From: Desulfobacterales bacterium
GTDB lineage: Bacteria; Desulfobacterota; Desulfobacteria; Desulfobacterales; JAHEIW01
Assembly (NCBI GenBank): GCA_020348305.1
Contig: CP070746.1
Coordinates: 5,972,511-6,026,177, forward strand
Length of the DNA: 53,667 nucleotides
Direction of reading: 5' to 3'
Below, in pieces: positions 25,876 to 35,299 of this stretch. The translations under genes and the position numbers were made by a program. Within the stretch, counting starts at the first letter, position 1, and each line of letters begins with the position of its first letter. Below the pieces are notes generated by a model. That model made no database searches and was not told the DNA's origin. It saw nothing but the letters and a program-made list of their open reading frames with translations.

Positions 25876-26820
25876 ATGTCCACTTACATCACCCGCAGAT
25901 TTATATTGACTGTTTTCATCCTGTTCAGTCTGTCCATCATCGTATTCGTTTCCATGCATGCCATCCCAGGCGACATCGTGGATATCATGCTGGGCATCGA
26001 AGCAACCCCGAAGAGTGTGGCGGCCTTGAAAAAAGCCTTGGGCCTCGACAGGCCCATCTACCTGCAGTACCTCAAGTGGTTTTCCAACGTTTTGCAGGGA
26101 AACCTGGGAGACTCGCTTCGCACCGGAAGACCGGTGATGGGTGAAATCCTTTACCGCTTGCCGTTAACCCTAGAGCTGATCCTTTATTCCATGATTATTT
26201 CGCTGTTCATCGCTACCCCCTTGGGGATCGCCAGCGCGATCAAGCAGAATTCCTGGTTCGACCACATTCTTCGGCCTATCTCAATTGTGGGATTATCGGT
26301 GCCCAGCTTCTGGTGGGGCATTTTGTTCATCATCCTGATCTCTTATTACATTCCCTCGTTTTACTCGGGTGGTTATGTCAGCATCTTCAAAGACTTCTGG
26401 GGTAACTTCAAGGCCATCTTCCCGCCGGCCCTGGCCCTGGGCATCGCCATGGCCGCCGTGGTGACGCGCTTTACACGTTCCAGCCTGATCGAGGTGCTGC
26501 AAGAGGACTACATCGTTACCGCCCGCGCAAAGGGGCTGACCGAAGTCTTGGTTGTCGGCAAACATGGACTTCGCAATTCGTTGATTAATGTTCTGACTAT
26601 TATCGGATTACAAGCCGGTTACCTACTTAGCGGAGCCGTGTTAGTTGAAGCCGTATTTTCTCTTCCTGGCGTGGGGCGTTTGGCTCTGGATGCAGTTTTG
26701 CAGAGGGATTATCCCATGGTGCAGGGCTCTATTCTGATAATCAGCTTTTTATTCGTAATGGTGAACCTGGTGGTGGATCTTCTCTATGGGTTGCTGGATC
26801 CCCGGATCAGAATATCCTAA
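25876..26820 (+). CDS. Dipeptide/oligopeptide-type ABC permease, DppB/OppB family
   Basis: A 314-residue permease with the DppB-type start (ITRRFILTVFILFSLSIIVF), the periplasmic ALGLDRPIYLQYLKWFSN stretch, and the coupling loop EVLQEDYIVTARAKGLTEVL near residues 211-230. It has about six helices and pairs with the DppC-like protein. It is separated from the binding-protein gene by the hairpin at 25790 and is followed closely by the two ATPase genes. Confidence 0.92.
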   Translation: MSTYITRRFILTVFILFSLSIIVFVSMHAIPGDIVDIMLGIEATPKSVAALKKALGLDRPIYLQYLKWFSNVLQGNLGDSLRTGRPVMGEILYRLPLTLELILYSMIISLFIATPLGIASAIKQNSWFDHILRPISIVGLSVPSFWWGILFIILISYYIPSFYSGGYVSIFKDFWGNFKAIFPPALALGIAMAAVVTRFTRSSLIEVLQEDYIVTARAKGLTEVLVVGKHGLRNSLINVLTIIGLQAGYLLSGAVLVEAVFSLPGVGRLALDAVLQRDYPMVQGSILIISFLFVMVNLVVDLLYGLLDPRIRIS

Positions 26821-26890
26821 TATTTGAATTTTGCGTCACAATTCAGATATCGGTAAGATAAAAAATAAATCTTTCTTCAGAGAGGCGTAT

Positions 26891-27883
26891 TTGGAGACGT
26901 CACAAATTTTGGAAGTTCAGGACCTGAGAGTCCACTTTCACACCCTGGAAGGCACGGTTAAGGCCGTTAACGGGGTCAGCTTTGCTCTAAATAAGGGGGA
27001 AACCCTTGGTTTGGTGGGGGAATCCGGCTGCGGCAAGAGTGTCACCGCCTTGACCATCCTGCGACTGATTCCCTCGCCACCGGCCCGTATCGCGAGTGGT
27101 CAGGTAATGCTGCAGGGTGAGAACCTGGTGGAGGCACTAAATGAACGCATGCGCCAGATCCGGGGCGGGCAGATCTCCATGATTTTCCAGGAGCCCATGA
27201 CATCGTTAAACCCGGTATTTACCATCGGTCATCAAATTGCCGAAACTTTCCGCATACACCAGAACTTGGAGGGTCAGGACGCCAAGGATGCCACCTTGGA
27301 TGTGCTGGGCAAAGTACAGATTCCCTCACCGGAAAAGCGGATCAAGGAATACCCCCATCAGCTTTCCGGCGGCATGCGCCAGCGGGTCATGATTGCCATG
27401 GCCCTGGCCTGCAACCCGGAAATCCTGATCGCCGATGAGCCCACCACGGCCCTGGATGTGACCATCCAGGCTCAGATTCTGGATCTCATGCTGGCCCTGC
27501 GTAAAGAGCTGGGCACCGCCATCCTCATGATCACCCATGATCTGGGGGTTATCGCCGAAACCGCACAGCGCGTGGTTGTTCTTTACGCCGGTAAGGTCAT
27601 GGAAAGCGGAGATGTCCGCACCATTTTTAAAAACCCGTTTCACCCATATACCATCGGGCTGTTAAACTCTGTCCCGCGGCTGGGGCGCCGCTCCAGGCAG
27701 GGTAAACACCGCCTGCACGAAATCCCCGGTATTGTTCCCAGCATGTTCGAGCTGCCCAGGGGATGTTTGTTCGCGCCACGCTGCCAATGGTCGATGGGTG
27801 TCTGTAGCCATAAACGTCCCAAATTAAGAACTCTGGAACCCGGCCACCAGGTGCGCTGCTGGCTGGAGCGGCCGCCGGAATAG
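26891..27883 (+). CDS. Dipeptide/oligopeptide-type ABC ATPase, DppD family
   Basis: A 330-residue ABC ATPase with Walker A GESGCGKS at 43-50, signature LSGGMRQR and Walker [12 protein letters not shown]. The C-terminal oligopeptide-transporter extension has Cys-containing [15 protein letters not shown], as in DppD and OppD. A TTG at 26831 would add 20 poorly conserved residues. I prefer the TTG at 26891, preceded by AGAGAGG and giving the normal N-terminus. Seven nt separate its stop from the next ATPase gene. Confidence 0.9.
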   Translation: METSQILEVQDLRVHFHTLEGTVKAVNGVSFALNKGETLGLVGESGCGKSVTALTILRLIPSPPARIASGQVMLQGENLVEALNERMRQIRGGQISMIFQEPMTSLNPVFTIGHQIAETFRIHQNLEGQDAKDATLDVLGKVQIPSPEKRIKEYPHQLSGGMRQRVMIAMALACNPEILIADEPTTALDVTIQAQILDLMLALRKELGTAILMITHDLGVIAETAQRVVVLYAGKVMESGDVRTIFKNPFHPYTIGLLNSVPRLGRRSRQGKHRLHEIPGIVPSMFELPRGCLFAPRCQWSMGVCSHKRPKLRTLEPGHQVRCWLERPPE

Positions 27884-27890
27884 AAACGCC

Positions 27891-28853
27891 ATGAAGGAAC
27901 TGTTGCGCGTCGAAAACTTAAAACGTTATTTTGCCATCCGAGGTGGTATCCTCTTGCGCACCAAGGGCTATGTGTATGCAGTGGACGACGTCACGTTCAG
28001 CCTGAACGAGGGTGAAACATTAGGGCTGGTCGGGGAATCCGGCTGCGGCAAGTCCACCGTGGCACGCACCATTTTGCGGCTGATCGAGCCGACCGCCGGA
28101 AAAATCTATTTCAATAGCGAGGACATTACCGAGATTACGCTCAAAGAGATGCGGGCGTTGCGCAAAGATATGCAGCTTATTTTCCAGGATCCTTACGCAT
28201 CGCTCAACCCGCGCATGAAAGTGGGTCAGATCATCGGCGATCCCATGGATATTCACAAGGTCGCCCAGGGAGATGAAAAACGCGACCGCATCGCCTACCT
28301 CCTGAAAAGCGTGGGGTTGAAGCCTGACCAACAGGACCGCTATCCGCGGGAGTTTTCCGGTGGTCAGCGCCAGCGCATTGGTATCGCCCGGGCCCTGGCT
28401 TCTCAGCCCAAAGTAATCATCGGCGATGAGCCGGTGTCTGCTCTGGACGTTTCCATTCAGGCACAGATCATCAACTTGCTGGAGGACCTGCAAGCAAAGT
28501 TCGATCTTTCCTACATTATGATTTCCCACGACCTTACGGTTATCGAGCATATATGCGATCGCATCGCCGTCATGTATCTTGGCCGCATCGTGGAGACCGC
28601 AGCCTACGACATTCTCTACAACCGGCCGCAGCACCCTTATACCGAAGCGCTGTTGTCGGCGGTCACCGTACCGGATCCGGATTACGATAAAAAACGCATC
28701 ATTCTCAAAGGGGATGTGCCCAGTCCCATCAATCCGCCGACGGGGTGCCATTTTCATACACGCTGCATGTACAAGCAAGACATTTGCGAAAAACAGGAGC
28801 CCAGACTCAAATATGTAGATGAGAACCAGTGGGTGGCCTGTCACCTGCGCTAA
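27891..28853 (+). CDS. Dipeptide/oligopeptide-type ABC ATPase, DppF family
   Basis: A 320-residue ABC ATPase and the partner of the DppD-like protein. Walker [10 protein letters not shown] is at 48-56, the signature is FSGGQRQR, Walker B is IIGDEPVSALD and the C-terminal extension has GCHFHTRCMYKQDIC. The start ATG has little ribosome site of its own and probably depends on coupling to the upstream gene 7 nt away. An 8-bp hairpin (28851-28872) starts at its stop codon. The amidase gene follows after 114 nt. Confidence 0.92.
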   Translation: MKELLRVENLKRYFAIRGGILLRTKGYVYAVDDVTFSLNEGETLGLVGESGCGKSTVARTILRLIEPTAGKIYFNSEDITEITLKEMRALRKDMQLIFQDPYASLNPRMKVGQIIGDPMDIHKVAQGDEKRDRIAYLLKSVGLKPDQQDRYPREFSGGQRQRIGIARALASQPKVIIGDEPVSALDVSIQAQIINLLEDLQAKFDLSYIMISHDLTVIEHICDRIAVMYLGRIVETAAYDILYNRPQHPYTEALLSAVTVPDPDYDKKRIILKGDVPSPINPPTGCHFHTRCMYKQDICEKQEPRLKYVDENQWVACHLR

Positions 28854-28967
28854 AATGGATAGAGCCATTTTAATGTGAATAGGGGTAACGATTTATCGGG
28901 CAGCCTGATTATCCTCAAACGCTTAATGTATTTTGAAATACTTATTTAATAAGAGGAGTTTGCTACC

Positions 28968-30407
28968 ATGAATCTCAGCAAATTTGCCTGCTACGATGGG
29001 CTCGGTCTGGCAGATCTGATCCGTAACAAGGAGGTGACTGCCAAAGAACTGGCTGAATTGGTGCTGACGGGGGTTCAAAAAATCAACCCGGAGATCAACG
29101 CCGTCATTGAGGTCTATGACGAGCGCGTTGAGAAAGCCGATGAACTGCTATTGCCGGAGACACCCTTTTGCGGTGTGCCTTTTTTTCTGAAAGATTTAGG
29201 CGCCACCGAAGCCGGTAAACCACAAGAGATGGGAAGCCTTTTGGCTAAAGGGTATGTGGCCGATACGGACGCCTATTTGACGAACCGTTTCAAAGCGGCA
29301 GGTGCAATAATCTTGGGCCGAACGACCACCCCCGAACGTGGATTGGCAGCGACAACGGAGTCGATTCTGACCGGAGCCACAAGCAATCCATGGGATCTTA
29401 GCCGTATTGCCGGTGGTTCCAGCGGCGGATCTGCGGCAGCGGTGGCTGCCGGTATTGTGCCGCTTGCCCATGCCAGCGACGGCGGCGGATCCATCCGCAT
29501 TCCGGCGGCCTGTTGCGGTCTTGTGGGATTAAAACCTTCCCGGGGCCGTATTTCGGCCGGTCCCGAAGCTGATGAACGGCTTTTTGGGTTGGCGCAAGAG
29601 TTTGTTGTCAGCCGAACGGTGAGGGATTCAGCCGCCATGCTGGATGCCGTCAGCAAGCCGGCACCCGGCGATCCCTATGTGATCATACAACCTCGGAGGC
29701 CCTATTTCGAAGAAATCGGTGCCCCAACCGGAACGCTGCGGATCGCCTTTACCGTAGAGAGCTGGACCGGGATAGAGGTAAATCCGGAAGTCGCTGATAA
29801 AACAAAAGGTGTCGCTCGGCTGTGCGAGGTGATGGGCCATGAAGTTGAAGAGGCAAAGCCACAATTTGATCTCGACCCCTATTTTAACGCTCTGAGAGTG
29901 ATGTGGGGATCTTCCTTGGGTTTTTCATGTGACATGCTCGCTAAATTGCTGAACCGTCCGATTGACGGTGATCATCTTGAGCCGGTTACGCTTAAAATCT
30001 ATGAAAGCTCGAGGAAATATTCGGCTGCCGATGTAATTGCTGCCAGGGCAGCCTTAAACGTTACTCGTCGTCAGGTTGGGCTGTTTTTTCAAAACTACGA
30101 TCTGCTGCTGACACCGACAGTGACTCAGCTTCCCGTGCCGCTGGGGACCATCGATCTCAATCATGAGGACGGGATAGAAGCCTGGGAATACGGAACGGCT
30201 CAATTTAACGCCTTTACCAATTTGGGCAATGCCACCGGGCTTCCGGCCATATCACTTCCGTTGTGTCAAAGCGAGGACGGATTGCCCATTGGCATGCAAT
30301 TTATGGCCGGGTTTGGAGAAGAAGCGTTGCTGATTCGTGTTGCCGGTGCCTTTGAGGAAGCCCTATCCTGGATTGATCGTAAGCCGCCGGTACATGTTAG
30401 CAGCTAA
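28968..30407 (+). CDS. Amidase (amidase-signature family)
   Basis: A 479-residue serine amidohydrolase. The Ser-cisSer-Lys triad is clear by spacing to characterised members: K75 in FFLKDLG, S151 in GGSSGGS and S175 in DGGGSIRIPA. The length fits single-domain amidases rather than GatA in a GatCAB complex, and no gatB or gatC is nearby. The family hydrolyses small amides, 6-aminohexanoate oligomers, allophanate or indoleacetamide, so the substrate is open. It has a strong AAGAGGAG ribosome site. Its position after an importer and two other C-N hydrolases suggests a pathway that releases ammonia or an amino acid. Confidence 0.9.
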   Translation: MNLSKFACYDGLGLADLIRNKEVTAKELAELVLTGVQKINPEINAVIEVYDERVEKADELLLPETPFCGVPFFLKDLGATEAGKPQEMGSLLAKGYVADTDAYLTNRFKAAGAIILGRTTTPERGLAATTESILTGATSNPWDLSRIAGGSSGGSAAAVAAGIVPLAHASDGGGSIRIPAACCGLVGLKPSRGRISAGPEADERLFGLAQEFVVSRTVRDSAAMLDAVSKPAPGDPYVIIQPRRPYFEEIGAPTGTLRIAFTVESWTGIEVNPEVADKTKGVARLCEVMGHEVEEAKPQFDLDPYFNALRVMWGSSLGFSCDMLAKLLNRPIDGDHLEPVTLKIYESSRKYSAADVIAARAALNVTRRQVGLFFQNYDLLLTPTVTQLPVPLGTIDLNHEDGIEAWEYGTAQFNAFTNLGNATGLPAISLPLCQSEDGLPIGMQFMAGFGEEALLIRVAGAFEEALSWIDRKPPVHVSS

Positions 30408-30433
30408 GTAAACGCTAACAGGGAGAGACAATT

Positions 30434-31198
30434 TTGCGATTTCAAGAAAAAAAGGTTTTGGTTTCCGGAGCCGGGCATGGTATCGGCTTGGCAATTAGCC
30501 GGGCATTTATAGATGAAGGTGCCCGAGTGGCAATCAACGATATTGATTCCGACCGGGTTGCAGAGGCACTGGAAACAATCGGCAATACCAGTTACGGGTT
30601 TCCGGGTGATGTGGCGGATGCACAAGAGGCGCGGGCGGTGGTGTCAAAGGCCGGTCTTGAACTCGGAGGCCTGGATATTGTGGTGAGCAACGCCGGGATA
30701 TATCCGAGTCATCCCTTCCTTGAGATGGATGTCAACGATTGGGACCGCGTGATGGCGGTCAACATACGCGGAACATTCCTTATTTGCCAGGCCGCGGCGC
30801 AGTTGATGGTCCAAAAAAAACAGGAAGGCGTCATCATCACGATATCATCGGGCAGTGCGCGTTTTGCCCGGGTCGGATCCGCGCACTACTGTGCGTCCAA
30901 GGCTGCTGTAGTCATGCTGACGCAGGTTATGGCCTTAGAACTTGCCCCACACCGGATTCGAGTTAACTCTGTTTCACCAGGGATCATTGATGTTCCCGGT
31001 GGACAACCGCTGTCCGAATCCTATAAACAGGCCATGGCCCGCATGGTACCCTGGGGCCGCATGGGTAGACCCGAGGATGTGGCCAACGTCGTTCTTTTAG
31101 TTTCTGATCCTAAGGCGGAGTATATGACCGGACAGGTGATTCCCGTGGACGGCGGGTTGTCCTCCGGCCGCTATGGGATCCCAGTCAGCGGCGAATAA
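30434..31198 (+). CDS. Short-chain dehydrogenase/reductase
   Basis: A 254-residue classical SDR. The cofactor motif is GAGHGIG (residues 12-18), NAG is in VSNAGIY, the catalytic Ser lies in TISSGSA and Tyr-Lys in YCASK, and the C-terminal DGG is present. D37 in INDIDS at the end of beta-2 suggests a preference for NAD(H). The start is TTG at 30434, with GGGAGAG upstream. It follows the amidase gene by 26 nt. It probably oxidises a secondary alcohol in the same pathway, with substrate unknown. Confidence 0.9.
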   Translation: MRFQEKKVLVSGAGHGIGLAISRAFIDEGARVAINDIDSDRVAEALETIGNTSYGFPGDVADAQEARAVVSKAGLELGGLDIVVSNAGIYPSHPFLEMDVNDWDRVMAVNIRGTFLICQAAAQLMVQKKQEGVIITISSGSARFARVGSAHYCASKAAVVMLTQVMALELAPHRIRVNSVSPGIIDVPGGQPLSESYKQAMARMVPWGRMGRPEDVANVVLLVSDPKAEYMTGQVIPVDGGLSSGRYGIPVSGE

Positions 31199-31297
31199 GG
31201 AACGTGGGTTCGACATGCCGTATTGAAGTCGAAGTGGCCGGAAAAATACATTACCTAAAGTAAAGTAGTTACGCAAAAATACACAGGGAGAATGAAG

Positions 31298-32104
31298 ATG
31301 GAAAAAATCGTTTGGAAGGCAAATGCCCGTTGTGCCGTTAGTCTATCATTTGACGTCGATGGGGAAACTCTCTGGATCTCCAAGGATCCGGCCAATGAAC
31401 ACCGCCCGGGGGTACTGTCGCAAGGCGCTTATGGACCTAAGGTGGGGGTGCCGCTTATTCTCGATTTACTTGAACGATTTGCCCTTCATGCTACATTTTT
31501 TGTGCCGGGATGGATTGTTTCACATTACCCTCAAGTGATTGAGCTGATACACAGGGCCGGCCATGAAATCGGTCATCATGGCTATAAACATGAATGGCCG
31601 GACAGTGAACATCCCGAGATAGAAAAAGAAGTGCTCTTGAAAGGCATTGACGCCATCAAAGGCATTACCGATGAGCAGCCGGGCGGGTACCGGTCTCCGG
31701 CCTGGGAGCTGACACCCAATACTCTGAATTTCCTGAAAGACGAAGGTTTTCTGTATTCATCCAATCTAATGGATGATTTCGCACCGTATATGCACCCGCA
31801 AGGTATCGTGGAACTGCCGGTTCAATGGCTACTCGATGATGCACCTTTTTTTTTATTTCAAACCCGGGTTCCCTCACGTCCTATCTGGCCGGCCGATCTA
31901 GTTTTAAAAGCCTGGCAGGAAGAATTTCACGGGATATATCAGTACGGCGGATTTTTTAATTTAACCATGCACCCGCAATTTATAGGGCGTCCCGGCCGGT
32001 TGCAGATGTTGGAACGGTTGCTTCAACGAATCGTTTCTTATCCTGATGTGTGGATGGCACCCTTAAAAGATGTGGCCTTGTACTGGAAGGAGAATCAGTC
32101 TTGA
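31298..32104 (+). CDS. NodB-type polysaccharide deacetylase-family hydrolase
   Basis: A 268-residue metal-dependent deacetylase-fold enzyme. Motif 1 is SFDVDGE (D19, D21 from this start), motif 2 is GHHGYKHE with the His metal ligands, and the later GGYRSPAWELT motif is present. No signal peptide is visible, so it is cytoplasmic. This resembles the PuuE / HpPgdA-like branch that includes allantoinases and peptidoglycan-like or imidase enzymes, rather than secreted chitin deacetylases. In a cluster of amidases a C-N hydrolase role on a cyclic or linear amide is plausible. The ATG at 31292 abuts the GGGAG site. The ATG at 31298, seven bases beyond it, is preferred. Its stop overlaps the next start (TTGA). 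Confidence 0.85.
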   Translation: MEKIVWKANARCAVSLSFDVDGETLWISKDPANEHRPGVLSQGAYGPKVGVPLILDLLERFALHATFFVPGWIVSHYPQVIELIHRAGHEIGHHGYKHEWPDSEHPEIEKEVLLKGIDAIKGITDEQPGGYRSPAWELTPNTLNFLKDEGFLYSSNLMDDFAPYMHPQGIVELPVQWLLDDAPFFLFQTRVPSRPIWPADLVLKAWQEEFHGIYQYGGFFNLTMHPQFIGRPGRLQMLERLLQRIVSYPDVWMAPLKDVALYWKENQS

Positions 32105-32850
32105 ATTCACCGGAGGATCAAAAACACCGGCAGATTGTATTGGTAACCGGAGCAGCCCGAGGCATCGGGCGTGCCATTGCCATTCGGTTGGCGGAGCAGG
32201 GAGATGATTTGGCTCTAAACGACATTGACGCTGAAATCCTTTCTCAAACGGTTCATCAATTAAAGGAATCCGGACATCATGCGCTAGGCCTTGTGGGTGA
32301 TGTCAGTGATCTGAAAGCGGTTCAAGACATGGTGGCCAAGGTTGTGGAGCAGTATGGGCGTATTGATGGCCTCGTCAATAATGCGGGCATTGGTGGTGTA
32401 GGAAAAACACTATTGGAGCTGAGTTTAGAGGAGTGGGACGAGATGCTTCGCATTGATTTGACTGCCTCCTTTCTAATGTGTCAGGCAGTTGTTCCCCATA
32501 TGCTTACTCAAGGAAGAGGACGTATTGTCAATATTTCTTCCATCACAGCGATAATGGGCGTGGCCGGCAGCACGCACTATGCCGCGGCCAAAGCCGGCGT
32601 TATCGGTTTTTCGAAGTCCCTGGCGAGGGAGGTAGCCGAAAGTAGGATAAACGTCAACGTGGTGGCTCCAGGCCTGATTGATACCGACATGTCACGCAAA
32701 CGGGGTATTGATCATCAAAGTCATCTCATAGCCTGGCCCAGAATTGGAGAACCCGAAGATGTTGCTAGTGTCGTTGCCTTTCTTCTCTCTGATAAAGCAG
32801 AATTTATCACCGGCCAGGTGTTGAGTCCGAATGGAGGTGCCTGCATGTAA
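32101..32850 (+). CDS. Short-chain dehydrogenase/reductase
   Basis: A 249-residue classical SDR with GAARGIG, NNAGIGG, catalytic Ser in NISSITA, YAAAK and a C-terminal NGG. The start is a TTG overlapping the deacetylase stop by 4 nt, with GGAAGGAG upstream. A longer ATG frame from 32050 would overlap the deacetylase by 55 nt without a ribosome site. D45 in LNDID suggests NAD(H). It is the last gene before a 190-nt gap and the oxidoreductase gene, so the catabolic operon probably ends here. Confidence 0.9.
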   Translation: MNSPEDQKHRQIVLVTGAARGIGRAIAIRLAEQGDDLALNDIDAEILSQTVHQLKESGHHALGLVGDVSDLKAVQDMVAKVVEQYGRIDGLVNNAGIGGVGKTLLELSLEEWDEMLRIDLTASFLMCQAVVPHMLTQGRGRIVNISSITAIMGVAGSTHYAAAKAGVIGFSKSLAREVAESRINVNVVAPGLIDTDMSRKRGIDHQSHLIAWPRIGEPEDVASVVAFLLSDKAEFITGQVLSPNGGACM

Positions 32851-33043
32851 AACTGGTTAAAAAAACGGTTTTGACCATTCTATTTTTAGTAAATTTAGAT
32901 TTCATATTGATTTAATAATAATTTTTAGGATACATATTTTTCCAGTTGGAGAAGCATTAGATAAATTATCGGGATTAAATGCAATTATATTGTATAGGTT
33001 GTGAAAAATTTGTTCGAAGAGGAAAAATATAAGGAGAAATATC

Positions 33044-34807
33044 ATGAACGGATTTTATGGCCGGATTTTAAAAGTTGACCTAAGCCAGAAGAATTTTACC
33101 ATCGATGCTGTCAGCGATGAGATTCATGAAAAATATCTCGGCGGCAAAGGGCTGGCGGCTCATTTGTTATATGAGCTCAACCCGCCGGGAGTGGACCCTC
33201 TCTCTGCGGAGAATACGTTAATATTTACCACCGGCCCGTTGGGCGGCAGCACCATCTGGGGATCCTGCCGCTACGGGGTTTTCACCAAGTCGCCTCTAAC
33301 CGGTTTGTTCACAGAATCCTATTCCGGAGGCCGAACACCGGATGCCATTGATGCCACCGGATTTGACGCCATTGTCATCTATGGTCAATGTACGCAACCG
33401 ACTGTTTTGACGGTATATCCCGACGGCGTTGATTTTCATGATGCCGGCGACATCTGGGGCATGGAAACCTATGCAGCGGAGGATGCCGTCAAAGAACGCT
33501 TTGCGCAACCGGAATACCGCAAGAAGGGGGCCGTCGTCATCGGTCCGGCAGCCGAAAACCGGGTACGCTTTGCGGTGGTTGAAAATGACTACTGGCGATC
33601 GGCCGGCAGAACCGGCGCCGGAACGGTGATGGGTTCCAAAAAAATCAAAGGAATTTTGTTTACCGGCAATTGCAAACGTTCTCATGCGGATGAAAGTGCG
33701 GTTAAGGAATTTTCAAAAAATTTTATGAAAGAGTTTAAAGATCATCCGGCTGCCGATGCTTACAAAACTTTAGGAACCCCCATGTTAGTTAAAGTGACCA
33801 ATGCTGCCGGAACCTTTCCCACCCGCTATTGGACGCAAGGCTCATATGATCAATGGGAAAAAATCAGTGCTGAGGCATTGATCGAGAAAATGGATCCCAA
33901 ACCCAATGCGTGCGGTAAGTGTTTTATGGCCTGCGGGCAGCTGGGTATTGTAAAAGAGGGGCGTCATGCCGGTCTGAAAATAGAGGGCCCTGAATACGAA
34001 ACCATTTACGCCTTTGGCGGACTTTGTTTAATTGATAGCCTCGAGGAGATTGCGTATTTGAATGATATTTGCGACCGTTTGGGAATTGATACGATTACAG
34101 CCGGCAATCTCTGTGGGTTTGCTATTGAAGCATCGCGGAGGGGAAAAATCGATTATCAGATTGACTATGGTGAGGTGGATGCCATAGCGGATTTGCTCCA
34201 TAAAATTGCCCGTAGAGAAGGCATCGGCGATGTTCTGGCAGAAGGAATCCGCCATGCCGCCAAACAATGGGATCTTGAGGATATTGCCGTGCATGTCAAA
34301 GGGCTGGAACCGGCCGGATACGATCCGCGGTCGCTTAAAGGCATGGGACTGGCCTATGCCACATCGGATCGCGGTGCCTGTCACCTGCGAGCAACCTTTT
34401 ATAAACCGGAACTCAGCGGAGTGATTGCGCCGGAGCAGATCGAAGGCAAAGCCGAGCTTTTTTTGGAGTTTGAAGACCGGCTGGCGATTTTTGATACATT
34501 GATTCTCTGCCGGTTCTACCGGGATTTTTATCTGTGGGACAAATTAGGGGAGATCATCCACCTGGCGACCGGCCTGGAAGCTAATGAGACGGTTTTGAGA
34601 GAAAAAGCCAAAGCTGTTGCCACATTGATTCGCCAGTTTAATCTTCGGGAAGGAATGACGATTGAGGATGAACGGCTACCGAAAGCTTTGCATAAAAAAT
34701 TAGAAGATTCCGGCAAGGTGATCACCGAAGCAGAACTTGAAATCATGTTGAAAGAATACTACCAGCTTCACGGTTGGGATGAGACAATGATGCCGCCAAC
34801 CAGCTGA
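33044..34807 (+). CDS. Aldehyde:ferredoxin oxidoreductase (tungsten bis-pterin enzyme)
   Basis: A 587-residue member of the AOR family, which oxidises aldehydes to acids with ferredoxin, or reduces acids in reverse. It has the N-terminal pterin-binding region (GGKGLAAHLLYEL at 33-45, then GPLGGSTIWGSCR) and the cluster ligands C290, C293 and C297 in CGKCFMAC, plus C489 in LILCRF. The length is slightly below the ~605 typical of characterised AORs but covers all domains. The AAGGAG site precedes the ATG. No ferredoxin, MoaD-like or cofactor gene lies beside it. A terminator-like stem follows. Confidence 0.92.
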   Translation: MNGFYGRILKVDLSQKNFTIDAVSDEIHEKYLGGKGLAAHLLYELNPPGVDPLSAENTLIFTTGPLGGSTIWGSCRYGVFTKSPLTGLFTESYSGGRTPDAIDATGFDAIVIYGQCTQPTVLTVYPDGVDFHDAGDIWGMETYAAEDAVKERFAQPEYRKKGAVVIGPAAENRVRFAVVENDYWRSAGRTGAGTVMGSKKIKGILFTGNCKRSHADESAVKEFSKNFMKEFKDHPAADAYKTLGTPMLVKVTNAAGTFPTRYWTQGSYDQWEKISAEALIEKMDPKPNACGKCFMACGQLGIVKEGRHAGLKIEGPEYETIYAFGGLCLIDSLEEIAYLNDICDRLGIDTITAGNLCGFAIEASRRGKIDYQIDYGEVDAIADLLHKIARREGIGDVLAEGIRHAAKQWDLEDIAVHVKGLEPAGYDPRSLKGMGLAYATSDRGACHLRATFYKPELSGVIAPEQIEGKAELFLEFEDRLAIFDTLILCRFYRDFYLWDKLGEIIHLATGLEANETVLREKAKAVATLIRQFNLREGMTIEDERLPKALHKKLEDSGKVITEAELEIMLKEYYQLHGWDETMMPPTS

Positions 34808-34857
34808 AAATATTTGATGGGTCTCGAGGTATTTTAAGTCCGCATACAGCCAATTTT

Positions 34858-34903
34858 AAAAGTCAATGATTTCAAATTTTTTTCTGATTTCATTGACTTT
34901 TTT
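34858..34903 (+). terminator. Probable terminator after the aldehyde:ferredoxin oxidoreductase gene
   Basis: AAAAGTCAATGA at 34858-34869 pairs with TCATTGACTTTT at 34890-34901, and the right arm runs into a T-tract. The loop is about 20 nt and T-rich. The stem is AT-rich, so it is a moderate terminator and may work in both directions. Confidence 0.55.
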
Positions 34904-35103
34904 GTGCCTAATCAGTTGGGAAATGTTGGGTTTTAGAAATGCGGAAATTTTATATTTCAAATAGAAGTCTATAAATTCATTAAATGATAGATTGAGCACG
35001 AAGTCTAAAATAATTTAAGGCTCAAATAAGTGTGTATTTGCCCTGTATAATCTGTAAATTCATTACCCACAAATGAAGGCAAGCTTTTTTCCTGTGTCAG
35101 ACT

Positions 35104-35283
35104 ATGCCTTGGGCTCGTCCAAAAAAACTTGCGATATCCTTTGAAACAGGTACATTTAGCAGAGTTGAATTTATGGTAAACGAGCCGTCAGGCAGATATA
35201 TCCCTGTCAGCATGGCGGCCGAAGAAGATGTTGTGGTCGAGGGTCTTGAAAGAACTTGTGCCTATATTAATACTAATTCATAG
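35104..35283 (+). CDS. Possible small ORF or remnant before the alcohol dehydrogenase
   Basis: A 59-codon frame (MPWARPKKLAISFETGTF to GLERTCAYINTNS) ends 16 nt before the dehydrogenase start. It has no good ribosome site and matches nothing I recognise. It may be the remains of a longer gene or a leader frame. I would not rely on it. Confidence 0.28.
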   Translation: MPWARPKKLAISFETGTFSRVEFMVNEPSGRYIPVSMAAEEDVVVEGLERTCAYINTNS

Positions 35284-35299
35284 AAAATAGGAGTTCCAA

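Noticed and set aside
28020..28868. 282-codon frame antisense to the DppF-like ATPase
   Set aside because: It is the complement of conserved ATPase sequence with no independent support.
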